A stretch of DNA of 64,000 bases. Origin: Melioribacteraceae bacterium. GTDB taxonomy: Bacteria > Bacteroidota > Ignavibacteria > Ignavibacteriales > Melioribacteraceae. The stretch lies in assembly GCA_027030245.1 (NCBI GenBank), contig JALVFE010000016.1, positions 558,001-622,000 of the forward strand, in the 5' to 3' direction. Shown in pieces: positions 53,850-63,213 of this stretch. The position numbers were made by a program, and so were the translations under genes. A model generated the notes under the pieces. That model did no database searches. It was given only the letters and a program-made list of their open reading frames with translations, and had not been told where the DNA came from. Positions within the stretch are counted from its first letter, which is position 1, and each line of letters starts with the position of its first letter.

Positions 53850-54287
53850 TTAACGAATTAATATAACCGGAACGTTCGCTTTTCTCATTACTTTTTCGGC
53901 GGTACTTCCAAGCAGCATCCGTTCAACAGCGCCAACCCCTTTGTGCCCCAAGATAATGGAAGTTACCTTTTCCTCTTCCGCATAGTTTAATATTTCGTTA
54001 AAGGGAATACCTTCTCTCACAACGGTTTTAACATTAAAACCCTCTCTGGTCAGTTCAGCTTTCCATTCGTCAAGGGATTTCTGAATTCCTTTAACAATTT
54101 CACCTTCTTGTTCAAAATTTTGAATTTCTATTACTTCCATCATTGTGAAATAAGTAAAAGTCCTAACGTCGAGAACGTTTAACAGTATTATTTCTTTCAC
54201 ATTACATTTTTTTAGTTTTAATAATTCATTTTTTGCTTTTACAGAATATTCCGAAAAGTCGGTTGGGAAAAGAATTTTTTCTAACAT
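53850..54287 (-). CDS. Universal stress protein (UspA family, ATP-binding type)
   Basis: 145 residues from the ATG at 54287, which has GGAG six bases upstream; the ATG four codons earlier contains that ribosome site and is unlikely to be used. The ATP motif is complete ('GHKGVGAVERMLLGS'). It begins 24 bp after the P-type ATPase gene. Alignment with the neighbouring 145-residue Usp supports the shorter start. Confidence 0.9.
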   Translation of the reverse strand: MLEKILFPTDFSEYSVKAKNELLKLKKCNVKEIILLNVLDVRTFTYFTMMEVIEIQNFEQEGEIVKGIQKSLDEWKAELTREGFNVKTVVREGIPFNEILNYAEEEKVTSIILGHKGVGAVERMLLGSTAEKVMRKANVPVILIR

Positions 54288-54311
54288 TTTTATCTCCATT
54301 TCATTTATTGT

Positions 54312-56978
54312 TTAATTATTTATTTGCAAATGTCCGTAATGTTTTCTGTAATTGTAAAATAATTTTTTGAATAACGAATTACCTTTAATGAGATGACGGT
54401 AGAAATAAACTTTGACGATATCGTTGAAAACAAACCACGTTAAAGCGTAAGCCCAAACAATACCGCCCCAAGTCCATCCTACTGCAGGCACAAATATACC
54501 GTAAACTGCCATTAAAGTTCCCAGCACACGGGTTGAAAATGTTGCTCCGAACAAAAGCCAGGAAGGATAGGGCTTTTTGAAAAACCAATCCGTTGTTCTG
54601 GTATTGTAGATTGTTCCGTGTCCTGCAACAACCATTTTGGCAAAAATAATCGCTTGTATCATTTCCTTTGAGTAATTGGTATAAGTTTCCAACAAGAAAA
54701 AGATGAGAAAAGACGAAATAACACCGGCAATTCCCAAAAGTGTTGAGAGTCCGAATAATTCCCCGTTATTCCATCTTACCGGTTTGTCATCTATTTTCGT
54801 ATTATCATAAGCGATAGCCAAAATAGGAATATCGTTTAACAAAGCTAAAATAATTATCATCAATGCGGTTAACGGATAAAAGTCGAATACCACAATGGAA
54901 AGCGTCATAAATAAAATCACTCTAATCGTTTCCGCTATTCTGAATATCGAATAACTTTTCATGCGTTCGAAAATTATTCTTGCCATTTTAATCGCATCGA
55001 TAATAACTGATATTCCGGGTGTAAGAAGAACCAAATCGGCAGCGGCTCTAGCCGCATCCGTCGCACCGGAGACAGCGATTCCGGCATCAGCTTTTTTAAG
55101 CGCAGGCGCATCGTTTACGCCGTCTCCCGTCATCCCAACAATATGGTTTGCTTTCTGTAGTTTTTCCACTATTAGATATTTATCTTCCGGAAATACTTGA
55201 GCAAATCCGCTCGCCTCTTCGATTATCTTTATAATGTCAGATTCGTGTTTATCCAAGTGAGAATTTTTTATTCCGCTCAAATCAAACTCTTTCTCCAGCT
55301 CCTCCGCTATTTCATTCGCAAATTTTTTCGCTTCACTTTCCGGCAATCCGGGATTTAATTTTTGATGAATAATTTTTGCAAGGTATTCACTCATCTTTAT
55401 AAATTCACTGCCGGATTTTCTTTTAAGTTCACCCGCTTCCAATATTTTCGGTTCCAAACCCAACTTAATTGCAATTTGATTTGCTATTGCAACGTTATCT
55501 CCGGTAACCATTTTAATATCCAAACCCAAATTCTTTGCTTCTTCAATTGTTTGTTTGGCATCTTCCCTCGGTGGATCGTAAAGCGGGATAAGTCCGACAA
55601 ACTTAAAGTTACTTTCATTTGCCTCTTTTACTGCAACACCTAAAGTTCTATAACCTTTTTCGGCAAAAAGATTAACATCTTTTTTAACTTTATCTTCATC
55701 AGCCGAGTTTTTACAAAGTTTCAAAATAACTTGCGGCGCTCCTTTCGTAACCGTAAACTTGTGAATACCTTGAGCAATTACCGCTTCGGTTCTTTTGCTT
55801 ACCGGATCGAACGGTTTGAAATTAAGTTGTTTAAATTCCTTTAGTTTATCATCAAGGTTCATCTTTGTTAAGTAGGAAAAAATCGGTTGTTCAATCGGAT
55901 CGTTATTTTCTTTCTTTGAAGCAAGCGCCGCATATATCATTAAATGTTTTTCGGTGAAATTTCCGTACAGCACAGGTTTATCGGTAGTCATTTTGTTTTT
56001 AGTGAGAGTTCCGGTTTTATCCGAACAAAGGACATCTATACCAGCTAATTCTTCTATTGCCGCAAGTTTACTTACAACAGCTTGCTTTTTAGCCAAACTC
56101 ATTGCGCCTACTGCCATGGTTACGGTCAATACTGCAGGCAGTGCAACGGGTATTGCCGCAACAGTCAGAACAAGAGTAAACCTAAGTATTTCCAACATGT
56201 TTTCGTCATGGTAAATCGCATTCAGCAATATAATTACCGCCATAATGATGGTGGTAACGATAAGATAATTTCCAACTTTAATTACCATTTTTTGAAAATG
56301 GCTTTTTTCTTCCTTCTCCGCTTTTGCCACCAGTGAAACGGTTTTACCGAAATATGTATTAATTGCCGTTGCAGTTACAACCGCCAGCATTTCGCCTTGT
56401 TTTACAATAGAATTGGCAAACGCAATATCGTTTGCATGTTTAGTTACGGGTAGTGATTCACCCGTTAATGCCGATTGATCAATTTGCAGATAATCACCGT
56501 CAATTAATTTTACGTCAGCAGGAATTACCTCCCCGATTTTTAATTTTATTATATCACCTGGCACCAAAAATTTTGCATCGATTGTGGAGAATTTACCGTC
56601 TCTTAAAACAGTAGCTTTTCTTGCAAGTTTATTTTTCAATACTTTCAGAACATTTATGGCTTTGCTTTCTTGCCATAATTCCATTCCGGCATTTACCAGC
56701 AACAGTGTTGTTATTATTCCGAAGTCTTCCCATTTTTGTACAAGCGCCGAAAGTATTGCGGCTACTTCAATCATCCATGGAATAGGTCCCCAGAATTTTT
56801 TGAAAATCCGTTGAAGCGTTGTTTCTTCTTTCTCTTTTATTTCGTTATAACCGTATTTATCAAGAATCTCTTTTGCCGCCTTTTCGCTTAAGCCGGTATT
56901 TTTATCCGTGTTCAGAGCTTTTAATGTTTCTTCAATAGAAAGTTTACCAAAATCAATTTCATTATTTTTCGTTTTCAT
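54312..56978 (-). CDS. Plasma-membrane proton-pumping P-type ATPase (type IIIA)
   Basis: 888 residues. The cation-ATPase N-terminal domain is about 10-70. The actuator loop has T172-G-E-S175, helix 4 has 'PVALPAVLTVTMAVGAM' (Pro277), the phosphorylated Asp is Asp320 in 'CSDKTGTLT', and the hinge is 'MTGDGVNDAPALKKADAGIA'. About ten transmembrane helices are predicted. P-V-A-L-P in helix 4 and the overall length fit the fungal/plant/archaeal H+-ATPase group. It would export protons at the cost of ATP, useful in acid or when respiration fails. Partners in the operon are CBS and Usp proteins. The region about 535-600 between the catalytic Asp and the hinge carries a charged insertion ('ESEAKKFANEIAEELEKEF'). 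Confidence 0.92.
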   Translation of the reverse strand: MKTKNNEIDFGKLSIEETLKALNTDKNTGLSEKAAKEILDKYGYNEIKEKEETTLQRIFKKFWGPIPWMIEVAAILSALVQKWEDFGIITTLLLVNAGMELWQESKAINVLKVLKNKLARKATVLRDGKFSTIDAKFLVPGDIIKLKIGEVIPADVKLIDGDYLQIDQSALTGESLPVTKHANDIAFANSIVKQGEMLAVVTATAINTYFGKTVSLVAKAEKEEKSHFQKMVIKVGNYLIVTTIIMAVIILLNAIYHDENMLEILRFTLVLTVAAIPVALPAVLTVTMAVGAMSLAKKQAVVSKLAAIEELAGIDVLCSDKTGTLTKNKMTTDKPVLYGNFTEKHLMIYAALASKKENNDPIEQPIFSYLTKMNLDDKLKEFKQLNFKPFDPVSKRTEAVIAQGIHKFTVTKGAPQVILKLCKNSADEDKVKKDVNLFAEKGYRTLGVAVKEANESNFKFVGLIPLYDPPREDAKQTIEEAKNLGLDIKMVTGDNVAIANQIAIKLGLEPKILEAGELKRKSGSEFIKMSEYLAKIIHQKLNPGLPESEAKKFANEIAEELEKEFDLSGIKNSHLDKHESDIIKIIEEASGFAQVFPEDKYLIVEKLQKANHIVGMTGDGVNDAPALKKADAGIAVSGATDAARAAADLVLLTPGISVIIDAIKMARIIFERMKSYSIFRIAETIRVILFMTLSIVVFDFYPLTALMIIILALLNDIPILAIAYDNTKIDDKPVRWNNGELFGLSTLLGIAGVISSFLIFFLLETYTNYSKEMIQAIIFAKMVVAGHGTIYNTRTTDWFFKKPYPSWLLFGATFSTRVLGTLMAVYGIFVPAVGWTWGGIVWAYALTWFVFNDIVKVYFYRHLIKGNSLFKKLFYNYRKHYGHLQINN

Positions 56979-56979
56979 T

Positions 56980-57471
56980 TTATACGTTACTCCTCTCCTG
57001 ATAAGTTTTTTTGTCAGTACCTAAGAACTTACAATTTCTCATTAAAAAGCCCCATGTAATATCGTAATGGGAAATTATGCCAACCAGTTTTCCGTTTTCA
57101 ACAACGGGAAGTTGTTTCACTCTATGAGCAATCATCTTTGCACCCGCTTCTACTACAGGCAAATCGGGACTAACGACTTCCGGTTCCCTCGTCATCACCT
57201 CGGAAATTCTTTTTTCGGAAACATTCGCCATTCTCTCTTCTATCGATTGCGGATCAAGAAAGTATTCTTCATTTTCGAACAATTCCGAATAGTTGGGAAG
57301 AATTTGTCTGAATAAATCGCTGTACGTAATTATGCCTACAACTTCATTGTCGTCCGAGACAACAATGAGATTCCTTAAATTTCTTTTATGCATAAGAGCA
57401 TTAACAGTTTTTATTGTTGAGTTAACATTAACCGTTGCAGGATGCTCCGTCATTAAATCTCTGACTAACAT
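56980..57471 (-). CDS. CBS-domain pair protein
   Basis: 163 residues: CBS domain 1 at about 1-65 ('MTEHPATVNVNSTIKTVNAL') and CBS domain 2 at about 88-150 ('VMTREPEVVSPDLPVVEAG'), forming one Bateman module. Such modules bind adenine nucleotides and often tune transporters or enzymes. One base separates its stop from the ATPase start, so a regulatory role for the proton pump is an attractive inference. Confidence 0.92.
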   Translation of the reverse strand: MLVRDLMTEHPATVNVNSTIKTVNALMHKRNLRNLIVVSDDNEVVGIITYSDLFRQILPNYSELFENEEYFLDPQSIEERMANVSEKRISEVMTREPEVVSPDLPVVEAGAKMIAHRVKQLPVVENGKLVGIISHYDITWGFLMRNCKFLGTDKKTYQERSNV

Positions 57472-57485
57472 TTTGTCCTCCTGTT

Positions 57486-58316
57486 TTATAAACCGATAAA
57501 AACAGGTTTTTTGTTTTTATTGATTAAATAATTTGTTACACTACCGGTGAAAAATTCCTTTATCGCATTTTTCGAATGTGCTCCGATTACAAAAAGATCA
57601 TTTTTTTCATATTCATTATTGTCCAAAACATCCAAGATATTTTTGTCGGTATGAACAAACCGGACATTCTTTACTTTATAAGCTTCGAAATATTCCAAAA
57701 TATTTTTCCGGATAAATTCCGCCTCTTTTTCGTCATCGGATGAATTTACAATATCGATATTAAATTCCGATACTCTTGCCAAATGAATAAAGCCGTGAAC
57801 AGCTTTTGTAGCTTGCATTGAACCGTCATAAGCTATCAATACATTCTTAATTTCCGAATAATTGGTCGGTACTAAAAGTACCGGCACTTCAGAATGTGTG
57901 AGAACTTCTTTAACAGTCTTACCTTCTTTGTTTTTCTCATTATATTCATAAAACGTTCTTAATCCCATAACTACCAAATCGTGAAATTTGGCTTTTTTAA
58001 GTATCCACGAAGAAGGAATTCCTTTATCTTCTTCCAAAGTATATTTGACATTATTCATTGAACATTGTTCTATAAAGTTAGCCTCGATTCCAAGCAATTT
58101 TTGCCTAAGCTCGTAAACCCTCTGGTTTTCCAGTTTCATCGCCCAGTACATGCTTCCTACCGGTACCGAACCTATCGAAGATTCGATTCCTAGTATATCG
58201 AGCACGGTCATACCGGAAATAGTAGCATCATGTTTCTTTGCTATTGTAATGGCATACTGTATTGCGCTATCGGTGTATGATGAATCGTCCAGTGTTACTA
58301 AGATTCTCTTAATCAT
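57486..58316 (-). CDS. Tandem universal stress protein (two Usp domains)
   Basis: 276 residues with two Usp folds (about 1-150 and 155-276). The first starts 'IKRILVTLDDSSYTDSAIQY' but lacks the glycine-rich ATP loop. The second has a partial one ('GAHSKNAIKEFFTGSVTNYL'). So this protein may not bind ATP like the two small Usp proteins of the same operon. It begins 28 bp after SPW copy 1. Confidence 0.9.
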   Translation of the reverse strand: MIKRILVTLDDSSYTDSAIQYAITIAKKHDATISGMTVLDILGIESSIGSVPVGSMYWAMKLENQRVYELRQKLLGIEANFIEQCSMNNVKYTLEEDKGIPSSWILKKAKFHDLVVMGLRTFYEYNEKNKEGKTVKEVLTHSEVPVLLVPTNYSEIKNVLIAYDGSMQATKAVHGFIHLARVSEFNIDIVNSSDDEKEAEFIRKNILEYFEAYKVKNVRFVHTDKNILDVLDNNEYEKNDLFVIGAHSKNAIKEFFTGSVTNYLINKNKKPVFIGL

Positions 58317-58344
58317 TTTTAACTCCTTCCCTTTTGATTTCCGT

Positions 58345-58680
58345 TCAATGTAAGTGCGGATTTAAATTGTAATTTTTAGGAGTTTTGTTTATTGCACCGA
58401 ACCCTCCGGCCATTAATAATATTCCGCTGATAATTGCATTCCATTCATAGCCTGCATGCGTCAATAAACTTGGAATAAATGCAGAGACGATTAACCAAAA
58501 ACCTGTTATACCTGTCAACCATCCTTGCCAAGGTTTATCTTCTGCCATTGCAAGACCGAAAATGGCGGTAAGTACACCAATGATAATATATGTCCACATG
58601 TCAACTGTGCCTGAAAAATTGAAGAAAGCCGTTAGAAATAACCAAGCTCCTAAAATACCGTTCATCCAACCTTGCCACAT
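58345..58680 (-). CDS. SPW-repeat membrane protein, copy 1
   Basis: 111 residues from the ATG at 58680, chosen because GGAGG stands seven bases upstream and because its paralogue starts identically ('MWQGW'). The frame is open further upstream, but that part would lie before the predicted promoter. It has four helices in two SPW repeats ('WQGWMNGILGAWLF' and 'WQGWLTGITGFWLIV') and a tail ending 'NPHLH'. Function is unknown. It heads the eight-gene operon with the proton ATPase. Confidence 0.88.
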   Translation of the reverse strand: MWQGWMNGILGAWLFLTAFFNFSGTVDMWTYIIIGVLTAIFGLAMAEDKPWQGWLTGITGFWLIVSAFIPSLLTHAGYEWNAIISGILLMAGGFGAINKTPKNYNLNPHLH

Positions 58681-58726
58681 TTTAACCTCCATAAATTTTA
58701 ATTTGAATGATATTTGCAAATAAAAG

Positions 58727-58742
58727 TGCAAAAGGGATGCCA
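58727..58742 (-). promoter_or_regulatory. Sigma-54 promoter of the SPW/H+-ATPase operon
   Basis: On the minus strand TGGCATCCCTTTTGCA matches the -24/-12 consensus with the required GG-N10-GC spacing. It lies 47 bp before the SPW start codon and just downstream of the gene for an NtrC-class activator. Confidence 0.75.
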
Positions 58743-58803
58743 ATGTTTTGCGGTATGTTAAGTTATTGTAAAATAAAGGATTAGTGAAAACATAAATTTC
58801 TAA

Positions 58804-58889
58804 TGCGAAAAAGGTTTTCACACCGTGCGGGAAAAAAGCTTTGTTTTGTGCGAAATGATAAAGATGATACGGGAAACGCTGTTTCGCAC
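58804..58889. promoter_or_regulatory. Candidate enhancer sites for the NtrC-class regulator
   Basis: Repeated GTGCGAAA-type half-sites lie 60-150 bp upstream of the sigma-54 promoter: a palindrome TGCGAAAA-AGG-TTTTCACA (58804-58822, one mismatch), GTGCGGGAA at 58825, and GTGCGAAA (58848-58855) facing TTTCGCAC (58882-58889), the last reaching the regulator's stop codon. Confidence 0.55.
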
Positions 58890-60298
58890 TAACGGAATAT
58901 ATTCGGGTCTATAGAATACTTCTTAATTAAATTTTGTAATTGCCGCCTATCGTATCCGCTGATATCGGCTGCTTTGGAAATATTGCCTTTGGTCTTTTTA
59001 AGTAGCGTAAGTAAAAACTTTTTCTCGATACGGGAAATTATTTTTTCCGTTTTAATTTTCCTCAGTTCGTGCAATTCATCTTTTGTTAACGGAATTTCCT
59101 CATCGTCTTCCGACGTATAATTCTCAACAATTTCCTCCGGTAATTGTTTTTCTGTAATTCTTCCGTCTTTAGAAAAAATTATTGCTTGTTGAATTACATT
59201 TTCCAATTCCCTGATATTACCAGGCCAACTGTAATTTTCCAAAATTTTTAACGCCTTTTCGGAAACGGTCAGAAGTTCACCGTGTTTCAGGTCTTTATAC
59301 TTTTTGAGAAAATGTTCAACTAATAACGGTATATCTTCCTTTCTTTCCCGGAGCGGCGGAATTTTTAAATACACGACTTTCAAACGGAAGTACAGATCCT
59401 GCCTGAAATTATTTTTTTCGACTTCCTCTTTAAGATTTTTATTAGTAGCAGCAACTATGCGCGCATTTGTAGTTAGGAATTTTGTTCCTCCCACTCTTGT
59501 AAATTTTTGTTTTTCCAAAACGTGTAGAAGCTTAACTTGCAAATCCAAAGGCAATTCACCGATTTCATCCAGGAATAATGTTCCCCCGTCTGCCAATTCG
59601 AATTTACCTTTTTTAGTTGCAACCGCTCCGGTAAAAGCGCCGCGCTCGTGCCCAAACAATTCGCTTTCCAAAAGATCATGCGGAATTGCACCGCAATTAA
59701 TCTCAACGAAAGGCCCATCGGCTCTGTTGCTAAAGTAATGAATTGCATTTGCGAAAAGCATTTTACCGGTTCCCGATTCTCCTTCAATCAAAATATTAGC
59801 AGGTGTATCCGCAACTTGAGCGATTAGTTCCATAATTTTTTTCATTTCGGGATTTATGGTGATAATCTCGTTAAAGCCTTCGTATTTTTTTATTTTCTCT
59901 TTAAGCTTTAAGTTTTCCTCTAAAAGTTTTCCGTAATTCAACGATTTTTCGATGAGCCTTTCCAATTCTTCAACATTAATCGGTTTGGTTATATAATCTA
60001 GTGCTCCCATTTTCATTGCCTCTACGGCATTTTCAATTGAGCCGAACGCAGTAATTAATATCACGGGAATGTTCTTATAATATTTTTGAATCCGTTTCAA
60101 TAATTCCAGACCGTCCATGCGCGGCATTTTCATATCGGTTAAAACCAAGTGAACTTTATTCTTCTCAATCAAATCAACCGCTTCTTCTCCGTTACCGGCT
60201 TCCAAAACTTCATACTTATTTTTCAAGTTCAGAGCCAATACTTTTCTTTCTTTTACTTCGTCGTCTGCAATCAGAATTGTGGGTCTGAAATTATCCAT
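58889..60298 (-). CDS. Sigma-54-dependent response regulator (NtrC class)
   Basis: 469 residues in the standard three parts. The receiver domain (1-120) has phosphoacceptor Asp55 in 'LVLTDMKMPRMDG' and Lys in 'YITKP'. The AAA+ domain (about 145-380) has Walker A 'GESGTGK' (173-179) and the sigma-54 contact loop 'GAFTGA' (220-225). The Fis-type helix-turn-helix ends 'NISKAADISGYDRRQLQNLI'. All catalytic parts are intact, so it should open sigma-54 promoters when phosphorylated. It overlaps the kinase gene by 8 bp. The promoters at 58727 and 50521 are likely targets. Confidence 0.96.
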   Translation of the reverse strand: MDNFRPTILIADDEVKERKVLALNLKNKYEVLEAGNGEEAVDLIEKNKVHLVLTDMKMPRMDGLELLKRIQKYYKNIPVILITAFGSIENAVEAMKMGALDYITKPINVEELERLIEKSLNYGKLLEENLKLKEKIKKYEGFNEIITINPEMKKIMELIAQVADTPANILIEGESGTGKMLFANAIHYFSNRADGPFVEINCGAIPHDLLESELFGHERGAFTGAVATKKGKFELADGGTLFLDEIGELPLDLQVKLLHVLEKQKFTRVGGTKFLTTNARIVAATNKNLKEEVEKNNFRQDLYFRLKVVYLKIPPLRERKEDIPLLVEHFLKKYKDLKHGELLTVSEKALKILENYSWPGNIRELENVIQQAIIFSKDGRITEKQLPEEIVENYTSEDDEEIPLTKDELHELRKIKTEKIISRIEKKFLLTLLKKTKGNISKAADISGYDRRQLQNLIKKYSIDPNIFR

Positions 60299-62426
60299 TG
60301 TTTTCCCCGCTATCGATTTTATGTTTTATAATAAATTCGGTATTACCAAATTCAGATTTGAAATCGATGCTTCCACCGATTATTTCGACAATATTGTTTA
60401 CTATCGCCAACCCAAGTCCGGTTCCTTCTTCCTTTGTTGTGAAAAAAGGATCAAAAACTTTTTCTTTATGTTCTTCAGCAATACCGACACCATTATCTTT
60501 AACTATTATTTTATAAAATTCTTTGTCTTTATCAAAAGTAAATGTTAGTCTGCCATCGTTGCAGTTAAAAGAATCATCGTTTTGGCACCTTTCGTTTATT
60601 GCATCAAGCGCGTTAATTCCCAAATTAAGTAATGTTTGATATAATATATCCGCATCCGTAAAAATCACGGAATTGTTTGCTTTAACATTCATTTCTATTT
60701 GAATATTGTTTTTATTTTTCGATTGTAATGCTAACGCAACCCTTTCGAATAGTTCGTTGATATCCGTGCGTGTAAAATTAACTTCATGTTTTTTGGAGAG
60801 TTTAAGAAAATCCTGCAAAATACGTTCGAGCCTGTTTATTTCTTCATCAATGTAATTCAACAATTCTTTTTTATCTTCCTCGCTGAGATTTTTGTTCTTT
60901 ATGGTTTGGACGGACATCGAAATGGTGTTGAGCGGATTTCTAATTTCATGTGCAATGCCGGCAGTCATTTGACCGATAGAAGCTAATTTTTCGAGCCTAT
61001 ATCTTTCTTTTAGTTTACGTTGCAATTCCTCAAACATTTTATTCCGGTGCAAGGCAAGAGAGACTTCATTTGACATAATCGTTAAACGTTCTATTTCCTC
61101 TTCGGTAAAACGATCTGCATATTTTTTCTTTGCTATAAAAATAACAGCTAAAAGTTTATCGTTATATATAAACGGCACAACAATTTGAATATTGTGCTTT
61201 TCAAAATACTCCAATAAAAACTTACTTATACGATCAAAGTTGAATTCGTAAATTTCAACTGCCCTGTTTAACTCTTTTAATCTTTTTATAAAATATTTAT
61301 ATTCTTTTGCCTCTAAAACTTCCTCGGGAGAATCCTCGTTATAAAAAATATCTTTCCTTTCGTCATATACAAAAAGTATCGTTTTGCCGGTGAAAAAATT
61401 TTTGTCGATAAACGACTTAACAAACTCGAAAAATTCGTCTAAAGGTTTGTATTCTTGTATTTGGTTTGTAAACTTCGAAAAGTTATGCCGGTACTTAACA
61501 ATATCTTTCCGTAAATAAGTATCAATTCTATTTTGAAGTAATCTTTCCAAAGGACGCATAAGGAAAACCAAAATAATTATCAAAAAAGCGGTGAAAAAGA
61601 AAGAGTTAATTTTAAAATATTCGCTTACCGATTGGCTTAATCCTTGAATAACCAATACATAAACGGCTAACACAATACTGGAAAGGGTTGAATAAACTAT
61701 TCCGCTTTGTATGATCTTTGAAATCTTAAATATTTTGTAGTGTAGAATTACGTAAAGGAAAAAAATACTTATCAGAAACGTTAATGACGTGGAAAGGAAA
61801 TAAAACGAAACGGCTTCTTCAAGAATTGGTCTGAATACATTTATAATTATGAACAAAAGAAAAATTGTTAAGAATCCGCTTAAGAAAAAGAGAGTTTGGT
61901 TTCTTTGTCTTATTGTTTTTAGCTTAGGTAACTTTCTAAGAAGAACTACAATTCCCCATGCAAAGTAAATTATGGAAATTATAATTTGAGTGAAGAATTT
62001 TAAATCGACATTATAACTTAATCTGTAGTAAAAAGTGTTTTCCGCCGAACCGAATTTGATTAGTTGAATTTGAAAGTCGGGAAAAGACAGAATTAATAAA
62101 ACAACAGGGAAACCGAAAACCAAAACATAGAATATTAATTTATTGGCAAGACTGTTAAATGATTTTGGAAACTTATATGCGATAACCACAAAAAAAGCCG
62201 GAACCAAAAAGATTATTCTGTAGAGAACCTGAGCCCCCACCATTGCATTGCCAAGAGTATGGGAATTAAGTATTAATATTTCTGAAAGGTTCCACATTGC
62301 AAACATTGCAACAAAAGCGGAAAACCATCTGTTCAAGTTAGCCTTAGGATTATCCAATATTATTATTAGCGCAATACTAATATTGATAGTAAAAGATATT
62401 AGCGCCGGTAAGGAATAAATATTCAT
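60291..62426 (-). CDS. Sensor histidine kinase with N-terminal multi-helix membrane domain and GAF domain
   Basis: 711 residues. About eight hydrophobic helices fill residues 1-290, probably a membrane sensor of the 7TM-kinase type. A GAF domain follows (about 325-460), then a dimerisation/phosphoacceptor domain with His493 in 'GIAHEIRNPLN' and an ATPase domain with 'LLNLGINALDAI', 'IVKDNGVGI' and 'GTGLGLAIV'. The layout recalls PrsK, the kinase paired with PrsR in PEP-CTERM systems. The signal is unknown; membrane state or redox could be read by the helices or the GAF domain. It is co-transcribed with its regulator. Confidence 0.93.
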   Translation of the reverse strand: MNIYSLPALISFTINISIALIIILDNPKANLNRWFSAFVAMFAMWNLSEILILNSHTLGNAMVGAQVLYRIIFLVPAFFVVIAYKFPKSFNSLANKLIFYVLVFGFPVVLLILSFPDFQIQLIKFGSAENTFYYRLSYNVDLKFFTQIIISIIYFAWGIVVLLRKLPKLKTIRQRNQTLFFLSGFLTIFLLFIIINVFRPILEEAVSFYFLSTSLTFLISIFFLYVILHYKIFKISKIIQSGIVYSTLSSIVLAVYVLVIQGLSQSVSEYFKINSFFFTAFLIIILVFLMRPLERLLQNRIDTYLRKDIVKYRHNFSKFTNQIQEYKPLDEFFEFVKSFIDKNFFTGKTILFVYDERKDIFYNEDSPEEVLEAKEYKYFIKRLKELNRAVEIYEFNFDRISKFLLEYFEKHNIQIVVPFIYNDKLLAVIFIAKKKYADRFTEEEIERLTIMSNEVSLALHRNKMFEELQRKLKERYRLEKLASIGQMTAGIAHEIRNPLNTISMSVQTIKNKNLSEEDKKELLNYIDEEINRLERILQDFLKLSKKHEVNFTRTDINELFERVALALQSKNKNNIQIEMNVKANNSVIFTDADILYQTLLNLGINALDAINERCQNDDSFNCNDGRLTFTFDKDKEFYKIIVKDNGVGIAEEHKEKVFDPFFTTKEEGTGLGLAIVNNIVEIIGGSIDFKSEFGNTEFIIKHKIDSGENNG

Positions 62427-62560
62427 AATACCACTGGTATTTGATTAAAAAATATCGATTCGGTTTTCCCCTTTTGCTGTATATTCAACTTACCATTCAA
62501 TTTTGAAATTTTCAATACTGCAACACGTCAAAATTGCTTTTAATTATATGAGATTATATT

Positions 62561-62582
62561 AAAAACCCCGCTCAATGCGGGG
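62561..62582 (-). terminator. Rho-independent terminator after the FmdE-family gene
   Basis: CCCCGC/GCGGGG stem (62566-62571 and 62577-62582), 5-base loop, followed on the minus strand by TTTTT. It isolates the porin-FmdE unit from the kinase gene. Confidence 0.85.
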
Positions 62583-62592
62583 CTTAATTAAA

Positions 62593-63195
62593 TTAATTCC
62601 CGGCGCAATCGATACATACTTTTTTATCGCCTTTCACTCTGCCGTATTTTTCAACAACCATTTCTCCGCATTCTTCGCAAACAAAACCGTCGAAACTATG
62701 CGGAGGCTCTACCCAAACATATTCAAATACATCGGAAACATTCATAATCATTTCTTCGGGAGCCGACATTACTTTTTGCACCAACGGTTCTACTACTTCA
62801 TCAGGTACTTGGGTTGGCGGAACACCTTTTTCGCGGTAGTTTTTGAAAAAGTCGGTGTTCTTATTCGCCAACATTGCTTCCGCTTTAGGAGTAACTCTTA
62901 CAGCTCTATTTGTTTTTTTATCTACCAATGTTAAAGCCCATTTTCCTTTATGTGTTTTTTTGATGTTCCCTTTTCCCAAAGTGCATCCGGTTATTACTTG
63001 TACGCCATCGGCAAAGCAAGTTGCACAATGATCTTCTCCAAGATCCAAAATAGCTACGAGATTCGAGTCGCCTGTTCTTTCAACACCCAAAGCATTCATT
63101 GCCGCGGCTCCAACTCTTAAACCATTAGGCATAGCGGGGCATTTGTGTCCGTGAAATTTTTGTCCGAACTCCAACCAATCATTTGGGTTTGTCAT
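62593..63195 (-). CDS. FmdE-family protein with C-terminal TraR/DksA-like zinc ribbon
   Basis: 200 residues. Residues about 5-135 match the FmdE family (formylmethanofuran dehydrogenase subunit E-like): 'FHGHKCPAMPNGLRVG' and 'EDHCATCFADGVQVITGCTLGKGN', with His and Cys ligands for a metal. The C-terminal 35 residues form a four-cysteine ribbon ('FVCEECGEM' and 'VCIDCAGN'). In non-methanogens the function is unknown; metal or cofactor handling is usual speculation. It starts 18 bp after the porin gene and ends at a terminator. Confidence 0.87.
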   Translation of the reverse strand: MTNPNDWLEFGQKFHGHKCPAMPNGLRVGAAAMNALGVERTGDSNLVAILDLGEDHCATCFADGVQVITGCTLGKGNIKKTHKGKWALTLVDKKTNRAVRVTPKAEAMLANKNTDFFKNYREKGVPPTQVPDEVVEPLVQKVMSAPEEMIMNVSDVFEYVWVEPPHSFDGFVCEECGEMVVEKYGRVKGDKKVCIDCAGN

Positions 63196-63213
63196 TTTAC
63201 TTCTCCTTTTTGG

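Noticed and set aside
53391-58316. The three Usp genes as a recent tandem duplication
   Set aside because: The 276-residue protein has two diverged domains and lacks the first ATP loop, so only the two 145-residue copies are close relatives.
58681-58821. Longer N-terminus for SPW copy 1
   Set aside because: It would begin upstream of the sigma-54 promoter, lacks SPW-family sequence and is absent from the paralogue.
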